Part shown: piece by piece, positions 26,226 to 35,657 of the stretch
Layout: each line of letters opens with the position of its first letter
How positions within the stretch are numbered: position 1 is the stretch's first letter
Assembly (NCBI GenBank): GCA_050950785.1
Contig: JBMNIG010000027.1
Location: 1 to 64,000, forward strand
DNA length: 64,000 nucleotides
Direction of reading: 5' to 3'
Source: JAAYOS01 sp050950785
Lineage (GTDB): Bacteria; Bacillota; Clostridia; Oscillospirales; JAAYOS01
Translations under genes and position numbers: made by a program
Notes under the pieces: model-generated
Seen by the model: only the letters and a program-made list of their open reading frames with translations
What the model was told of the DNA's origin: nothing
Databases searched by the model: none

Positions 26226-26809
26226 ATCTGAATCTACACAATGCAGAGTTTATCAAATCCGCGGCTGACCCCTCCGGATTCATCAGGGATGGTTTGCCCG
26301 TCATAGCTTTTGCCGGAAGATCAAATGCCGGAAAGTCTTCTACGATTAATGCCCTTTTGAACAGAAAAAGCCTGGCCAGGGTAAGTGAAACTCCGGGTAA
26401 AACTAGTTTTGTCAACTATTATCAGATCGACAAGAAACTTTATCTGGCTGATCTTCCTGGATTTGGATTTGCAAAAACCTCCAAGGCTCAAAAGGCGGCA
26501 TGGGGGGCGCTCATGGATGCCTTCTTTGCTGACCGGGAAAATCTCTATCTATGCGTATTGATAGTTGATGCCAGACACAAGCCTACTGCGGATGACATAC
26601 AAATGAGCAATTACCTTGCATATGCAGGAATACCCTATATAGTTGCTGCAAATAAAGTAGATAAACTGAAAAAAAGTGCTATAGAGCCCCAGATGCAGCT
26701 GATCAGAGAGACTTTGGATCTCGATGACGCGGATAACTTGATCTATTATTCTGCAAGAACCAAATCTGGTATAGAAAGTTTTAGAGATATGCTGTTTGGC
26801 GCGCTATAA
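26222..26809 (+). CDS. engB: Ribosome biogenesis GTP-binding protein EngB (YsxC)
   Basis: 195 residues, TRAFAC GTPase. G1 is GRSNAGKSS (32-40), G2 TPGKT, G3 DLPGFGFA, G4 NKVDK, G5 SARTKSG. It is needed for assembly of the 50S subunit. The start overlaps lon by 4 bases. Length and motif order are normal. Confidence 0.95.
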   Translation: MNLNLHNAEFIKSAADPSGFIRDGLPVIAFAGRSNAGKSSTINALLNRKSLARVSETPGKTSFVNYYQIDKKLYLADLPGFGFAKTSKAQKAAWGALMDAFFADRENLYLCVLIVDARHKPTADDIQMSNYLAYAGIPYIVAANKVDKLKKSAIEPQMQLIRETLDLDDADNLIYYSARTKSGIESFRDMLFGAL

Positions 26810-27190
26810 CTAAAACAAATTTGCAAGACTCAAAGTTTCTTCAAATATCATCTGCTGGAGTCTGACCTGTACTTGTTTTGCGGCTTTTTCAGCCTCTGAG
26901 AGACTTTGTAAATCAATGTGGCTCCTCAGTTCGATCATTGCAGCTTCGGCATCATCAATATGGTCATGGAGCATTACCGACATATAGTACCATTTTTTCT
27001 CAAACCAAGTATTTAAGACAGATGTCATTTTTTCTGATGCGCTTTCCCATTCCTCTTTTAGGACATCTTCAACGATCATATCTATGTCACTTATAACAGC
27101 TTCGAGACAAGCCTTAAGATACATTTGGTTTGCGACACACAGCAAAGTTATGACTATTAGCATCGCAAGTCCTGCAACCAGCAATCTCAT
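26810..27190 (-). CDS. DUF4363 family protein
   Basis: 126 residues. One N-terminal membrane segment (about 3-22) is followed by a helical, acidic region. This pattern matches the DUF4363 family, often encoded next to DUF421 proteins in spore formers. It overlaps the DUF421 gene by 4 bases, so the two are co-translated and may form a membrane complex. Function unknown. Confidence 0.75.
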   Translation of the reverse strand: MRLLVAGLAMLIVITLLCVANQMYLKACLEAVISDIDMIVEDVLKEEWESASEKMTSVLNTWFEKKWYYMSVMLHDHIDDAEAAMIELRSHIDLQSLSEAEKAAKQVQVRLQQMIFEETLSLANLF

Positions 27191-27867
27191 CGTTTACGCT
27201 CCTTTTCGGATATATAGACATTGCCCAGATCGTCTATGGTCATCAAAAAGATGTCCTTCGGTCCGGGCATTTTTTTCATGCGCAGGTACTTATTTATCCA
27301 AGACTCATCGACGTTTCGTATTTTCATATTATTTTTTAGTAGTTTACCGTCATTGATTACTGCAATTGGAAGACCGGTGTCAGGCACATTTATTTTCAGG
27401 TCGGACACAGTCGCAGGCTTATGATCAGCATATAAAATCACATTAAGCTCACCGCTTGTTTCAAGTATTGCATATTTTACCTGTGAAATATCTGTGACAT
27501 CTTTACCCCTAAGCTCCTCGATCAGCTCGTCAACAGTGATCCTGCTCTTCATAAGTTCTTTTTGTACGATTTTTCCGTTTTGAACGACAATACTGGGTTT
27601 TCCGCATAATAGAACTCTGAAAGGAAGGTTTTTCAAGATCCCAAAAGTTATCAGAAGTTCAAGACCTATCAACGCAAATATGGGTACTATCCCATACATT
27701 AATGGAGTTCCGACATTCTCGATGGGTACCGAAGCAATATCTGAAATCAGAAGAGCAATAACAAACTCTGACGGCTCCATTTCGCCAAGTTGTCTCTTGC
27801 CCAGTATACGCATTGAAATTATTATGAGAATAAACAGAATAACTGTACGGCATAGTACAACAAGCAT
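27187..27867 (-). CDS. DUF421 family membrane protein (YetF/YrbG-like)
   Basis: 226 residues. Three N-terminal membrane helices are followed by the DUF421 soluble domain; RILGKRQLGEMEPSEFVIAL, LLCGKPSIVVQNGKI and AILETSGELNVIL are typical. Members of this family affect spore membrane permeability in Bacillales, so a spore role is plausible. ATG 27867 follows AAAGGAG. It forms a two-gene operon with the DUF4363 gene. Confidence 0.85.
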   Translation of the reverse strand: MLVVLCRTVILFILIIISMRILGKRQLGEMEPSEFVIALLISDIASVPIENVGTPLMYGIVPIFALIGLELLITFGILKNLPFRVLLCGKPSIVVQNGKIVQKELMKSRITVDELIEELRGKDVTDISQVKYAILETSGELNVILYADHKPATVSDLKINVPDTGLPIAVINDGKLLKNNMKIRNVDESWINKYLRMKKMPGPKDIFLMTIDDLGNVYISEKERKR

Positions 27868-28057
27868 GTTATAAACTCCTTTCACCATCTGCTGAATATT
27901 GTTGTGTGCTAATTGCGCGGAACTGTGTGTAGTTTATACAGTCACAGTTTATTTATTACATAGCTGGAACACTTACACCTTACATAGCATAAAATAGTAT
28001 TAGGGGAGTTGGACTTTGCTCAGCACTATGTGTAGATTTTGAAATGGAGGGGTTTTG

Positions 28058-28828
28058 ATGCGGAGAAGACTGCTTTATCCTCCTAAACGACTTCCTTCAA
28101 GACGTCCCCGTCGTATGCGAACCGGTAAGCGTCCAAGTAGACCAGCCGGCAGCAGGCGGAGATTCCCAATAATATTCTTTTTTGTCATTTTGCTTCTCAT
28201 CGCAGGTCTGGTAGTGTTTGAACTTAGGCTTGGTCCCGTAGTAAAGCAGATAGCTCTTGCAAGGGTTACATATATAGCCGGAAAAGTAATAAACGATGCA
28301 ATAAACGAACAGATCGAAAAGGATTTTACCCAGTTTGAGGATCTGATTACTTTTCATAAGACGACGGATGGATTGATCACAGCATATACTCCCAACTACG
28401 GCAAGATAAACCTGCTTAAAGTCAATATTATTGCCAATGTACTTGATAAAATCAATCACATGGACACAACACAACTTAAAATCCCCCTTGGTAACATACT
28501 AAATGGTGAGATGTTATCAGGAGTAGGACCAAGAATCCCCATTAGGATCCTTCCTGTTGCTACCGCAGAAGCTAAGTTTGCGACAGCCTTCACATCTGCC
28601 GGAATAAATCAGACGCGCCATCAAATATTAGTTGAAGTGACGGTCAACATTGGTGTAGTTCTTCCCGGAATGAGAACAGGAACAGAAGTAACATCACAGG
28701 TAAATATTGCTGAAACTATTATTGTCGGAAATGTACCAAATACTTATACTTATTTGGAGGATACCGGCATGTCTCCCTTTGAAATATATGGCGACATCGA
28801 TCTTTACGGCAATAACGCAGGTGATTGA
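28058..28828 (+). CDS. yunB: Sporulation protein YunB
   Basis: 256 residues. A very basic N-terminus (RRRLLYPPKRLPSRRPRR) is followed by one membrane helix (about 37-58) and an extracytoplasmic domain ending in NVPNTYTYLEDTG. This layout matches YunB, a sigma-E-dependent protein of the mother cell needed for normal spore formation; its mechanism is unknown. ATG 28058 follows GGAGGGG. The following 197 bases to ligA hold no feature I can name. Confidence 0.9.
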   Translation: MRRRLLYPPKRLPSRRPRRMRTGKRPSRPAGSRRRFPIIFFFVILLLIAGLVVFELRLGPVVKQIALARVTYIAGKVINDAINEQIEKDFTQFEDLITFHKTTDGLITAYTPNYGKINLLKVNIIANVLDKINHMDTTQLKIPLGNILNGEMLSGVGPRIPIRILPVATAEAKFATAFTSAGINQTRHQILVEVTVNIGVVLPGMRTGTEVTSQVNIAETIIVGNVPNTYTYLEDTGMSPFEIYGDIDLYGNNAGD

Positions 28829-29025
28829 TGCTGCGCAATGAATAGGCAAATGGCAATGGACAATTCAGACTTGCTGATGTAAAATAATCTCTGTTGATGA
28901 TGATTTTTTCTGATTACTTTTGTATTGAGACGCAAGCTTTTAATAAGTAATTGTTTGAAGATCGAAAATAGTGCATTTGGAGTAAGACACTGTCTTATTT
29001 GGGCACATAAGGAACGGTGATAATA

Positions 29026-31008
29026 ATGGATGCCATAGCCGCAGAGATAAAAGCTCTAAGAAAAAAGATCGAAGAACATAACTATCACTATCATGTACAG
29101 GATAAACCGGTAATTACTGATTACGAATACGACATGCTGATGAAAAGGCTCATTGAGCTTGAGGAGGCTTATCCGGAACTTGACTCTATCGATTCTCCTA
29201 CCCATCGTGTCGGAGGGCAGCCACTCGATGTATTTGAAAAGGTCACACACGCGGTTGCGCTTCAAAGCCTAAATGATGCATTTGATTATGACGAGGTCCG
29301 TGCATTTGACAAGCGTATACGGGCTGTTTTAGGCGATCGGGTGGAATATGTAGTTGAACCGAAAGTGGACGGACTATCTGTCTCATTAGAGTATGAGAAC
29401 GGTGTTTTTGTACGCGGCGCTACAAGGGGTGACGGTGAAGTCGGGGAAAATGTGACTGAAAACCTGCGGACGGTTAAATCGCTGCCTCTTAGGATCGACT
29501 GCGAATATCCAAGGATAATCATTCGCGGAGAGGTCTATATGTCAAAGAAGGTTTTCGAGGAATTGAATGCAGAACGCGAGCTTGAGGGACTGCCTTTGTT
29601 TGCAAATCCACGAAATGCGGCTGCAGGGTCGTTGCGTCAGTTAGACTCGAAGATAACCGCTGAGAGAAAACTTGACCTTGTAGTTTTTAATATACAACTG
29701 GCTCAAGGGGCCGAATTTGAAAGTCATTCTGAAACTCTTGAGTTTCTAAGAACTCTGAGGTTTAGAAGTAACTCATATAAAGTATGCAGAGACGTCGAAG
29801 AGATAATTTCCGAAATTGAAAGAATCGGCCAATTCAGAGGCGATTATCCATTTGAAATAGACGGCTCAGTTGTCAAACTGAACTCTCTTTCTGACAGAGA
29901 TCTTATAGGCAGCACTGCGAAAGCACCACGGTGGGCAGTGGCATTTAAATATCCCCCTGAGAAAAAGCCGAGCGTTCTCAAAAATATCGTAGTTCAAGTC
30001 GGCAGAACAGGAGTATTGACTCCGAAGGCGGAAATCGAGCCAGTGCACCTGGACGGTTCTACAGTAACAAATGTCACACTCCATAATAGTGATTACATTG
30101 CACTTAAGGATATTCGAATTGGCGATACGGTAATAGTACAGAAGGCAGGAGACATCATCCCAGAAGTCGTTGAGGTCGATAAGTCAAAACGTCCCGATTG
30201 GGCAAAGCCCTATGAGTTTCCTGTAAGGTGTCCTGCTTGCGGTTCGGATGTAGTTCGCGAGCAAGGTGAAGTTGCCTATCGGTGCACAGGGGCCGAATGT
30301 CCTGCGCAGCTTGTACGAAATATTATGCACTTTGTTTCTCGCGATGCCATGAACATTGAGGGCTTAGGTCCAAAGGTCATTGAGCAGCTTGTACAGGAAG
30401 GTCTCCTTAGCTCTTCCGCCGATCTTTATTATCTTGAAGAAGAAGCGCTGTTAGGTTTGCCGCGCTTTGGAAAAAAGTCGGTTGAGAATTTGATGCATCA
30501 GGTTGAACGGTCAAAAGCAAACGACCTGTCCAGACTCCTGTATGCGTTTGGTATTAGGCATATCGGTCAGAAGGCAGCAAAGTCACTAGCAAAAGAGTTC
30601 AAAACACTTTCCGATCTTCAACAGGCAGATGTGGCAACGATTTCTCAGGTACCTGATATCGGTATAATAATGGCTGAGAGCATCGTTCGTTGGTTTTCGA
30701 GTGAGCAGTCGCTTCATCTGATTTCACGACTTAAAGAGGCCGGAGTCAATATGTCATACCAGCAGACATCTGAAAGCAATAAATTTGAGGGAATGACTTT
30801 TGTTCTCACCGGCACCCTAAGCCGCTATACTAGATCTGAAGCCGCTGCAATGATCGAGTCAAACGGTGGTAAGGTCAGTTCCGCTGTATCAAAGAAGACT
30901 ACCTATGTTGTTGCAGGTGAAGAGGCCGGATCTAAGCTTGACAAAGCAAATGCACTTGGGATACCTGTGCTGACAGAATCTGAATTTGAGCAATTACTTC
31001 AAAGCTAA
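29026..31008 (+). CDS. ligA: NAD-dependent DNA ligase LigA
   Basis: 660 residues, normal for the family. Domain Ia (NYHYHVQDKPVITDYEYD) binds NAD, and the nucleotidyltransferase site has Lys113 in EPKVDG. An OB fold follows, then a zinc finger with four Cys (CPACGSD...CTGAECPAQ), helix-hairpin-helix repeats and a C-terminal BRCT domain (about 585-660, FVLTGTLSRYTRSEA). It joins nicks during replication and repair. ATG 29026 is preferred over GTG 29017. A terminator follows. Confidence 0.97.
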   Translation: MDAIAAEIKALRKKIEEHNYHYHVQDKPVITDYEYDMLMKRLIELEEAYPELDSIDSPTHRVGGQPLDVFEKVTHAVALQSLNDAFDYDEVRAFDKRIRAVLGDRVEYVVEPKVDGLSVSLEYENGVFVRGATRGDGEVGENVTENLRTVKSLPLRIDCEYPRIIIRGEVYMSKKVFEELNAERELEGLPLFANPRNAAAGSLRQLDSKITAERKLDLVVFNIQLAQGAEFESHSETLEFLRTLRFRSNSYKVCRDVEEIISEIERIGQFRGDYPFEIDGSVVKLNSLSDRDLIGSTAKAPRWAVAFKYPPEKKPSVLKNIVVQVGRTGVLTPKAEIEPVHLDGSTVTNVTLHNSDYIALKDIRIGDTVIVQKAGDIIPEVVEVDKSKRPDWAKPYEFPVRCPACGSDVVREQGEVAYRCTGAECPAQLVRNIMHFVSRDAMNIEGLGPKVIEQLVQEGLLSSSADLYYLEEEALLGLPRFGKKSVENLMHQVERSKANDLSRLLYAFGIRHIGQKAAKSLAKEFKTLSDLQQADVATISQVPDIGIIMAESIVRWFSSEQSLHLISRLKEAGVNMSYQQTSESNKFEGMTFVLTGTLSRYTRSEAAAMIESNGGKVSSAVSKKTTYVVAGEEAGSKLDKANALGIPVLTESEFEQLLQS

Positions 31009-31035
31009 GTTAATAAACAAGAATATTTCAAACAG

Positions 31036-31073
31036 CTACCGCGTACCAGTAATTGGGCGCGGTAGTATTTTTG
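31036..31073 (+). terminator. Terminator of ligA
   Basis: CTACCGCG (31036-31043) pairs with CGCGGTAG (31058-31065), then TATTTTTG. Confidence 0.8.
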
Positions 31074-31210
31074 TCATCATTTATAATGCAAAGTCATAAA
31101 CAGGGGATGTCCAAAATATGATATGGTAGAGGAATTCTAAAAAGATAGATTGTTATCAGATATTTATGAGTACAACTGATAACGGTCATGACTTTGAAAG
31201 GAATAGGAAG

Positions 31211-32158
31211 ATGTGTGCTATGCGGTTGGATGAGAAAAAACAGAGGGAACGTTACGATAGCGCAGCAAGGCTGTTGCCGAGACGATTTCAGTCTCTTGCT
31301 CTAAACTCCGATGATTGGATCAAGTGTTCTGCTGAGGAGTTTCGCCTTAGAGTCGGGAGACCGTTTGCTATCACTTGCTCGGGCAATGAGTATGAGCCTT
31401 CGTCTACAGCAACCATATCACCGCAGGATATAGTGGAGTTTCTGCGCATCGTATCAAATGGGTCTGTACATACAGTTGCAGAAAGTCTAAAACGCGGGTT
31501 TGTAACAGCTGAAGGTGGTCATAGAGTAGGCGTCTGCGGTAGCGCTGTGATCAAAAGTGGCGAAGTTGCCGGGATCAAAAATTTCTCATCTGCTTCTCTT
31601 CGAATTGCGAGGGAAATAAGGGACATTGGCAAGAGTATCTACGATATACTCATTTCAGAAGAGATCTTTCCAAATCTGTTGATCGTATCTCCACCGGGAG
31701 GCGGAAAAACGACTCTGTTGAGGGATTTGATAAGGTTGATTTCGGACGGAGAAAAGAGAGTAGCGGTTGCTGATGAGCGAAACGAACTTTCGGCAATGGT
31801 CGAAGGCATTCCGGGTTTTGACATCGGGAGACGTACAGATGTACTTGAGGGCTGTAGCAAATCAGAGGCGGTATTGATGCTTCTCAGGACGATGTCACCT
31901 CAAGTTATTGTAATGGATGAGATCACATCGCCTGAAGATATGGATGCCATGGAACGCGCAGCTAATTGTGGCGTATCCTTACTGGCTACGGCACACGCCT
32001 ATAGCATGGAAGACTTATCTCGGCGAGTTTATTACAAGTCGGCATCGAGGCTTTTCGACCGGATCGTTCGAATTACAGTTTCTAGCGGCAAGAGAAATTA
32101 TGAATTGCTGAAATTTGCCGACTCAGATTATGAAAATGGGTTTAGCAACTATGGTTAA
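31211..32158 (+). CDS. spoIIIAA: Stage III sporulation protein AA (secretion-type ATPase)
   Basis: 315 residues. Walker A PPGGGKTTLL (about 161-170) and Walker B VIVMDEIT lie in a RecA-like domain akin to type II/IV secretion ATPases. It is the cytoplasmic motor of the SpoIIIA-SpoIIQ channel (feeding tube) between mother cell and forespore. ATG 31211 is chosen because AAAGGAA lies 7 bases upstream; an in-frame ATG at 31166 has no ribosome site. First of eight genes in the order AA-AH. Confidence 0.95.
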   Translation: MCAMRLDEKKQRERYDSAARLLPRRFQSLALNSDDWIKCSAEEFRLRVGRPFAITCSGNEYEPSSTATISPQDIVEFLRIVSNGSVHTVAESLKRGFVTAEGGHRVGVCGSAVIKSGEVAGIKNFSSASLRIAREIRDIGKSIYDILISEEIFPNLLIVSPPGGGKTTLLRDLIRLISDGEKRVAVADERNELSAMVEGIPGFDIGRRTDVLEGCSKSEAVLMLLRTMSPQVIVMDEITSPEDMDAMERAANCGVSLLATAHAYSMEDLSRRVYYKSASRLFDRIVRITVSSGKRNYELLKFADSDYENGFSNYG

Positions 32159-32672
32159 ATTGATTGGATCTTTATGTATTGTTTTCGGCTGTTCAATGAT
32201 AGGTGTAATAGCCAATAAGCGATTGAGGGATCATGTATCTGTTTTACAGAACTTAATTGCAATTGTCCAAACCATTGAATCGGAAATCAGTAGCCAACTG
32301 TCGCCTATTCCTGCAGCATTGCAGACAGCCGTAAATACAATTGGAAATAAAAACTCAGCCTGTGTAGCATTTATCAATCAGGTTCTTATCGGACTGGAGA
32401 TAAAAGGACCCCATGTGTTTCCGGAAATATGGAGGTCTTCAGTAGCGGATACACTGGAAGTACTTAATGAGAGAGAAAAAAACCTGTTAAATGAGCTTGC
32501 AGACAAGTTAGGCAGATATGGTGCTGAAGAGCAGTTGTCGGCGTTGAGAACCGTAAGATCCGGATTAAGTCGTTTTATGCAATCGGCAGAAGAGGAGAAA
32601 TCCAGATCCGGCAAAGTGTATATGACGCTTGGAACAGCTCTCGGAATTGCACTCGTAATCATTCTTGTATGA
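32151..32672 (+). CDS. spoIIIAB: Stage III sporulation protein AB
   Basis: 173 residues, with membrane helices at both ends and a helical central region, as in SpoIIIAB (GspF-like). The start MVKLIGSLCIVFGCSMIG matches the family. It overlaps spoIIIAA by 8 bases, so translation is coupled; an upstream in-frame ATG (32136) is less likely. Confidence 0.93.
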   Translation: MVKLIGSLCIVFGCSMIGVIANKRLRDHVSVLQNLIAIVQTIESEISSQLSPIPAALQTAVNTIGNKNSACVAFINQVLIGLEIKGPHVFPEIWRSSVADTLEVLNEREKNLLNELADKLGRYGAEEQLSALRTVRSGLSRFMQSAEEEKSRSGKVYMTLGTALGIALVIILV

Positions 32673-32706
32673 TCGAAATACGTTCAAAAGAGCGAGGGTA
32701 TTGAAA

Positions 32707-32901
32707 ATGCAGGTTGACTTAATATTTAAAATTGCTGCAATCGGAATACTTGTGGCTGTTCTAAACCAGCTTCTGATCCGTTCGGGCAGGGAGGAACAGG
32801 CTATGATGACCAATCTGGCCGGACTTATAGTGGTGCTAATGATTTTGCTTCAGGAGATAAGCAAACTGTTTGACATGGTCAAGTCACTGTTCGGATTCTG
32901 A
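32707..32901 (+). CDS. spoIIIAC: Stage III sporulation protein AC
   Basis: 64 residues, two membrane helices, typical MQVDLIFKIAAIGILVAVLN start and LLQEISKLFDMVKSLFGF end. Small inner-membrane component of the SpoIIIA channel. GAGGG precedes the ATG. Pairs with SpoIIIAD. Confidence 0.95.
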   Translation: MQVDLIFKIAAIGILVAVLNQLLIRSGREEQAMMTNLAGLIVVLMILLQEISKLFDMVKSLFGF

Positions 32902-32932
32902 CCTTGCACTGATTTAACAAAAAGGAAAAGCT

Positions 32933-33325
32933 ATGGATCAAGTGTTGAAAGTTGTGGCAATCGGGATTCTGGCATGCATTTTGGGCGTGACCATCAAGAA
33001 GGAATATCCGGTAGGTACGCTTCTTGTTTCGCTTGCCGCGGCAGTAGTAATACTCTTTTTTACCATGTCGCTTTTGCGACCGGTAAAGGAATTTATTGAC
33101 GACCTGGCGAGAACAGCTGAGTTGTCTCCGTCGGTACTTGCACCACTTTATAAAACACTGGGTATAGCCATCATAACGAGAGTGGCATCAGAGGCATGCG
33201 AAGACGCAAAGGAAAAGGCTTTCGGGGTTTACATAGAAGTGGCTGGCGCTGTCGCAGCACTATATGTTTCGCTACCACTGCTTTCAGCAGTATTTAAATT
33301 AGTAAGCTCGTATTTGCAGCCATGA
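32933..33325 (+). CDS. spoIIIAD: Stage III sporulation protein AD
   Basis: 130 residues, four membrane helices. The first resembles SpoIIIAC (MDQVLKVVAIGILACILGVT). Integral membrane part of the SpoIIIA channel. AAAGG lies near the ATG. Third of the compact run after spoIIIAC. Confidence 0.95.
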   Translation: MDQVLKVVAIGILACILGVTIKKEYPVGTLLVSLAAAVVILFFTMSLLRPVKEFIDDLARTAELSPSVLAPLYKTLGIAIITRVASEACEDAKEKAFGVYIEVAGAVAALYVSLPLLSAVFKLVSSYLQP

Positions 33326-33343
33326 AACTATAGGAAGTATGAC

Positions 33344-34537
33344 ATGAGGACAAGCAAAGTTAAAAAAAGAATAAGGTCAACTTGTGTGCCTAATATAAAG
33401 TGTTTTGGCATGTGTATATTTGCGTTTCTGCTGGTACTGTTAGCAGTGATTTCAACTGTATCTTGTAAAGCAGAAAACTTATACGAGTCCCAAACAGATG
33501 ACATATACAAAGCCCAAGCAGATGTATTAGAGACTGATTCATTGACTCGTGCATTACCTAATGATGCCAAAAATCTACTAAATGACTATTCGATACATCA
33601 GGGCACTTCATTTGACAGTGGATTGAAGTCGATATTAGAGAGTGGTAGCCGCCAGGCAGGGGGCATTATAAAGAAGGGAATTCGGTCTGCGGTATTTCTT
33701 TTACTGATAGTTCTCTGTTGTGGAATTGCTAAGTCACTTTTTGAAGCAGGCTCGTCATCGATACCTGACTACGTTGCAATGGTAGGCGCGTTGGCCTTAT
33801 CTGTATCAGCAGCTGCTGATCTGAATAACCTAATCGGACTTGGAAAGAACCTTCTTGATAGTCTTGATACCTTTTCAAAAGCTTTATTGGGTACACTTGC
33901 AGCAGCGTCGTCGGTTTTAGGACAGCCGGCATCGACAGCAGCAAAATACATGGCAACAGTACTTTTTATGGATGTTCTGATCACAGCGATCAACCGTGTA
34001 ATATTGCCTATACTATATGCTTATATAGCTGCTTCGACTGCTAATGCTGCCCTTGGAGACGATATGCTTGGCAAGCTATCCTCTTTTCTGAAATGGGTGT
34101 GCGTAACTATACTTGGATTGATTTTAACTGCTTTCACAGCCTATTTGTCAATAACAGGTATTATTGCCGGCAGCACTGATGCAGTTGCATTGAAAGCTAC
34201 AAAAATGGTTTTGTCAAATGCGATCCCCGTTGTTGGCAAAATCCTTTCCGATGCTTCAGAAACTGTTCTTGCCGGCACTAGGATCCTACGAAACTCTGTT
34301 GGCATTTTTGGGATGATAGCAGTATTGGCATTATGCGTAACTCCATTTCTCAGATTGGCGGTTCAGTACATACTCTTTAAGCTTGTTGCGGTGATATCAT
34401 CGGTTTTTAGTGAAGGCAGGCTTTCATCATTGATTGATTCTCTGGCAAGTGCTTTTGGCATAATCCTTGGTATGTTGGGTTCATGTGTAATTATCATCAT
34501 CATTTCAATAGTGTCAGTAATATCAGCAATGGGGTAG
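33344..34537 (+). CDS. spoIIIAE: Stage III sporulation protein AE
   Basis: 397 residues. A signal-like N-terminal helix (about 22-40) is followed by a short extracellular stretch and about seven membrane helices with many small residues (VLGQPASTAAKYMATVLFMD). Permease-like core of the SpoIIIA apparatus. Length is normal. Confidence 0.95.
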   Translation: MRTSKVKKRIRSTCVPNIKCFGMCIFAFLLVLLAVISTVSCKAENLYESQTDDIYKAQADVLETDSLTRALPNDAKNLLNDYSIHQGTSFDSGLKSILESGSRQAGGIIKKGIRSAVFLLLIVLCCGIAKSLFEAGSSSIPDYVAMVGALALSVSAAADLNNLIGLGKNLLDSLDTFSKALLGTLAAASSVLGQPASTAAKYMATVLFMDVLITAINRVILPILYAYIAASTANAALGDDMLGKLSSFLKWVCVTILGLILTAFTAYLSITGIIAGSTDAVALKATKMVLSNAIPVVGKILSDASETVLAGTRILRNSVGIFGMIAVLALCVTPFLRLAVQYILFKLVAVISSVFSEGRLSSLIDSLASAFGIILGMLGSCVIIIIISIVSVISAMG

Positions 34538-34620
34538 ATGAAATGGAAAATTAAACACCCAAATATTGAAGCAAATTTAGGTGAGTAATAAGTCGAAAGG
34601 TAAAGCAAGGAAGGTGAAAT

Positions 34621-35121
34621 ATGAAAATGATTGGAGAATGGATCATAAGCCTCACAGCTGCATCAATCCTTATATCTGCGACCATAGCTATAACTCCTAA
34701 AGGTGCTGTCAAAAGGTCTGTAAGGCTTGTCGGAGGGTTAATATTGTTACTAATTTTGATAAAGCCTCTAAAGGAGCTGGATGTGGGAGACATAGCTTAC
34801 TACAATATGCAATATCGTGCCGAGTATGAGAAATATGAGGAGAAACTTATTACCCAGAATTCTTCAATGATCAAAACAATCATAGAAGACAAAACACGGA
34901 CATATATATTGCAAAAGGCAGAAGAATTGGGCATTGAATGTGATGCGGAGGTCAAAACGCGAACCCGTGAGGACGGATACCCCTATCCTGACCGGATTAT
35001 ATTTCACATTTCACACAGCCAAGATCCAGCTATGCGGGAACGTCTTTCATACATAGTAGCCTCCGAGCTTGGAGTTGCCGAGGAAAATCAGGAATGGAGA
35101 TTGGAGGAACATGAAGGTTGA
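34621..35121 (+). CDS. spoIIIAF: Stage III sporulation protein AF
   Basis: 166 residues: two N-terminal membrane helices and an extracytoplasmic ring-building-like domain (about 60-166), as in SpoIIIAF. GGAAGG precedes the ATG. The 84-base gap from spoIIIAE is the largest in the operon. It overlaps spoIIIAG by 11 bases. Confidence 0.93.
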   Translation: MKMIGEWIISLTAASILISATIAITPKGAVKRSVRLVGGLILLLILIKPLKELDVGDIAYYNMQYRAEYEKYEEKLITQNSSMIKTIIEDKTRTYILQKAEELGIECDAEVKTRTREDGYPYPDRIIFHISHSQDPAMRERLSYIVASELGVAEENQEWRLEEHEG

Positions 35122-35635
35122 TTTTTTGAGAAGTGGCCTAAAAGTCGTTGAACGATATAAGTATTTGATCATTGTTATAGTCGCCGGAATAATTCTCCTA
35201 TTACTTCCCAGTTTGTCCGATGGCGAAAAAAAGACCCAGCTGCCACCGACTCAGGAGCTATTTTCGCTAGAGCAAGAAGAACAGCGAATAGCAAAGGCTC
35301 TTTCTGAAGCTGCGGGTATTGGAAAAACGGAGGTGGTCTTAACACTTGATTCTTCTATAGAGACTATTTATCAAACCGATGTAAACAGTCAATCCTCTGT
35401 CTCCCAGGATAACACAGAAAACAGACTAATCACTGAAACCGTTGTGATATCAATGGGTTCGGGGAGTGAACAGGCAATTATCCAGAAAAAGATATACCCT
35501 GAATACAGAGGGGCACTCGTTATTTGCGAAAATGCCGAGAGCGCATCGGTCAAGTTGAGAGTGATCAACGCCATGAGGGCGTTAACAGGGCTATCAAGCG
35601 ATAAAATCACCGTTCTAAGCAGACGAAGCAAATGA
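35111..35635 (+). CDS. spoIIIAG: Stage III sporulation protein AG
   Basis: 174 residues: one membrane helix (about 17-37) and an extracytoplasmic ring-building motif domain. SpoIIIAG forms a large ring in the intermembrane space. ATG 35111 follows GGAGG inside the end of spoIIIAF, and the overlap fixes the start. The C-terminus (RVINAMRALTGLSSDKITVL) is typical. Confidence 0.95.
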   Translation: MKVDFLRSGLKVVERYKYLIIVIVAGIILLLLPSLSDGEKKTQLPPTQELFSLEQEEQRIAKALSEAAGIGKTEVVLTLDSSIETIYQTDVNSQSSVSQDNTENRLITETVVISMGSGSEQAIIQKKIYPEYRGALVICENAESASVKLRVINAMRALTGLSSDKITVLSRRSK

Positions 35636-35657
35636 AGCTATGGAAGGATGTGTTGTT

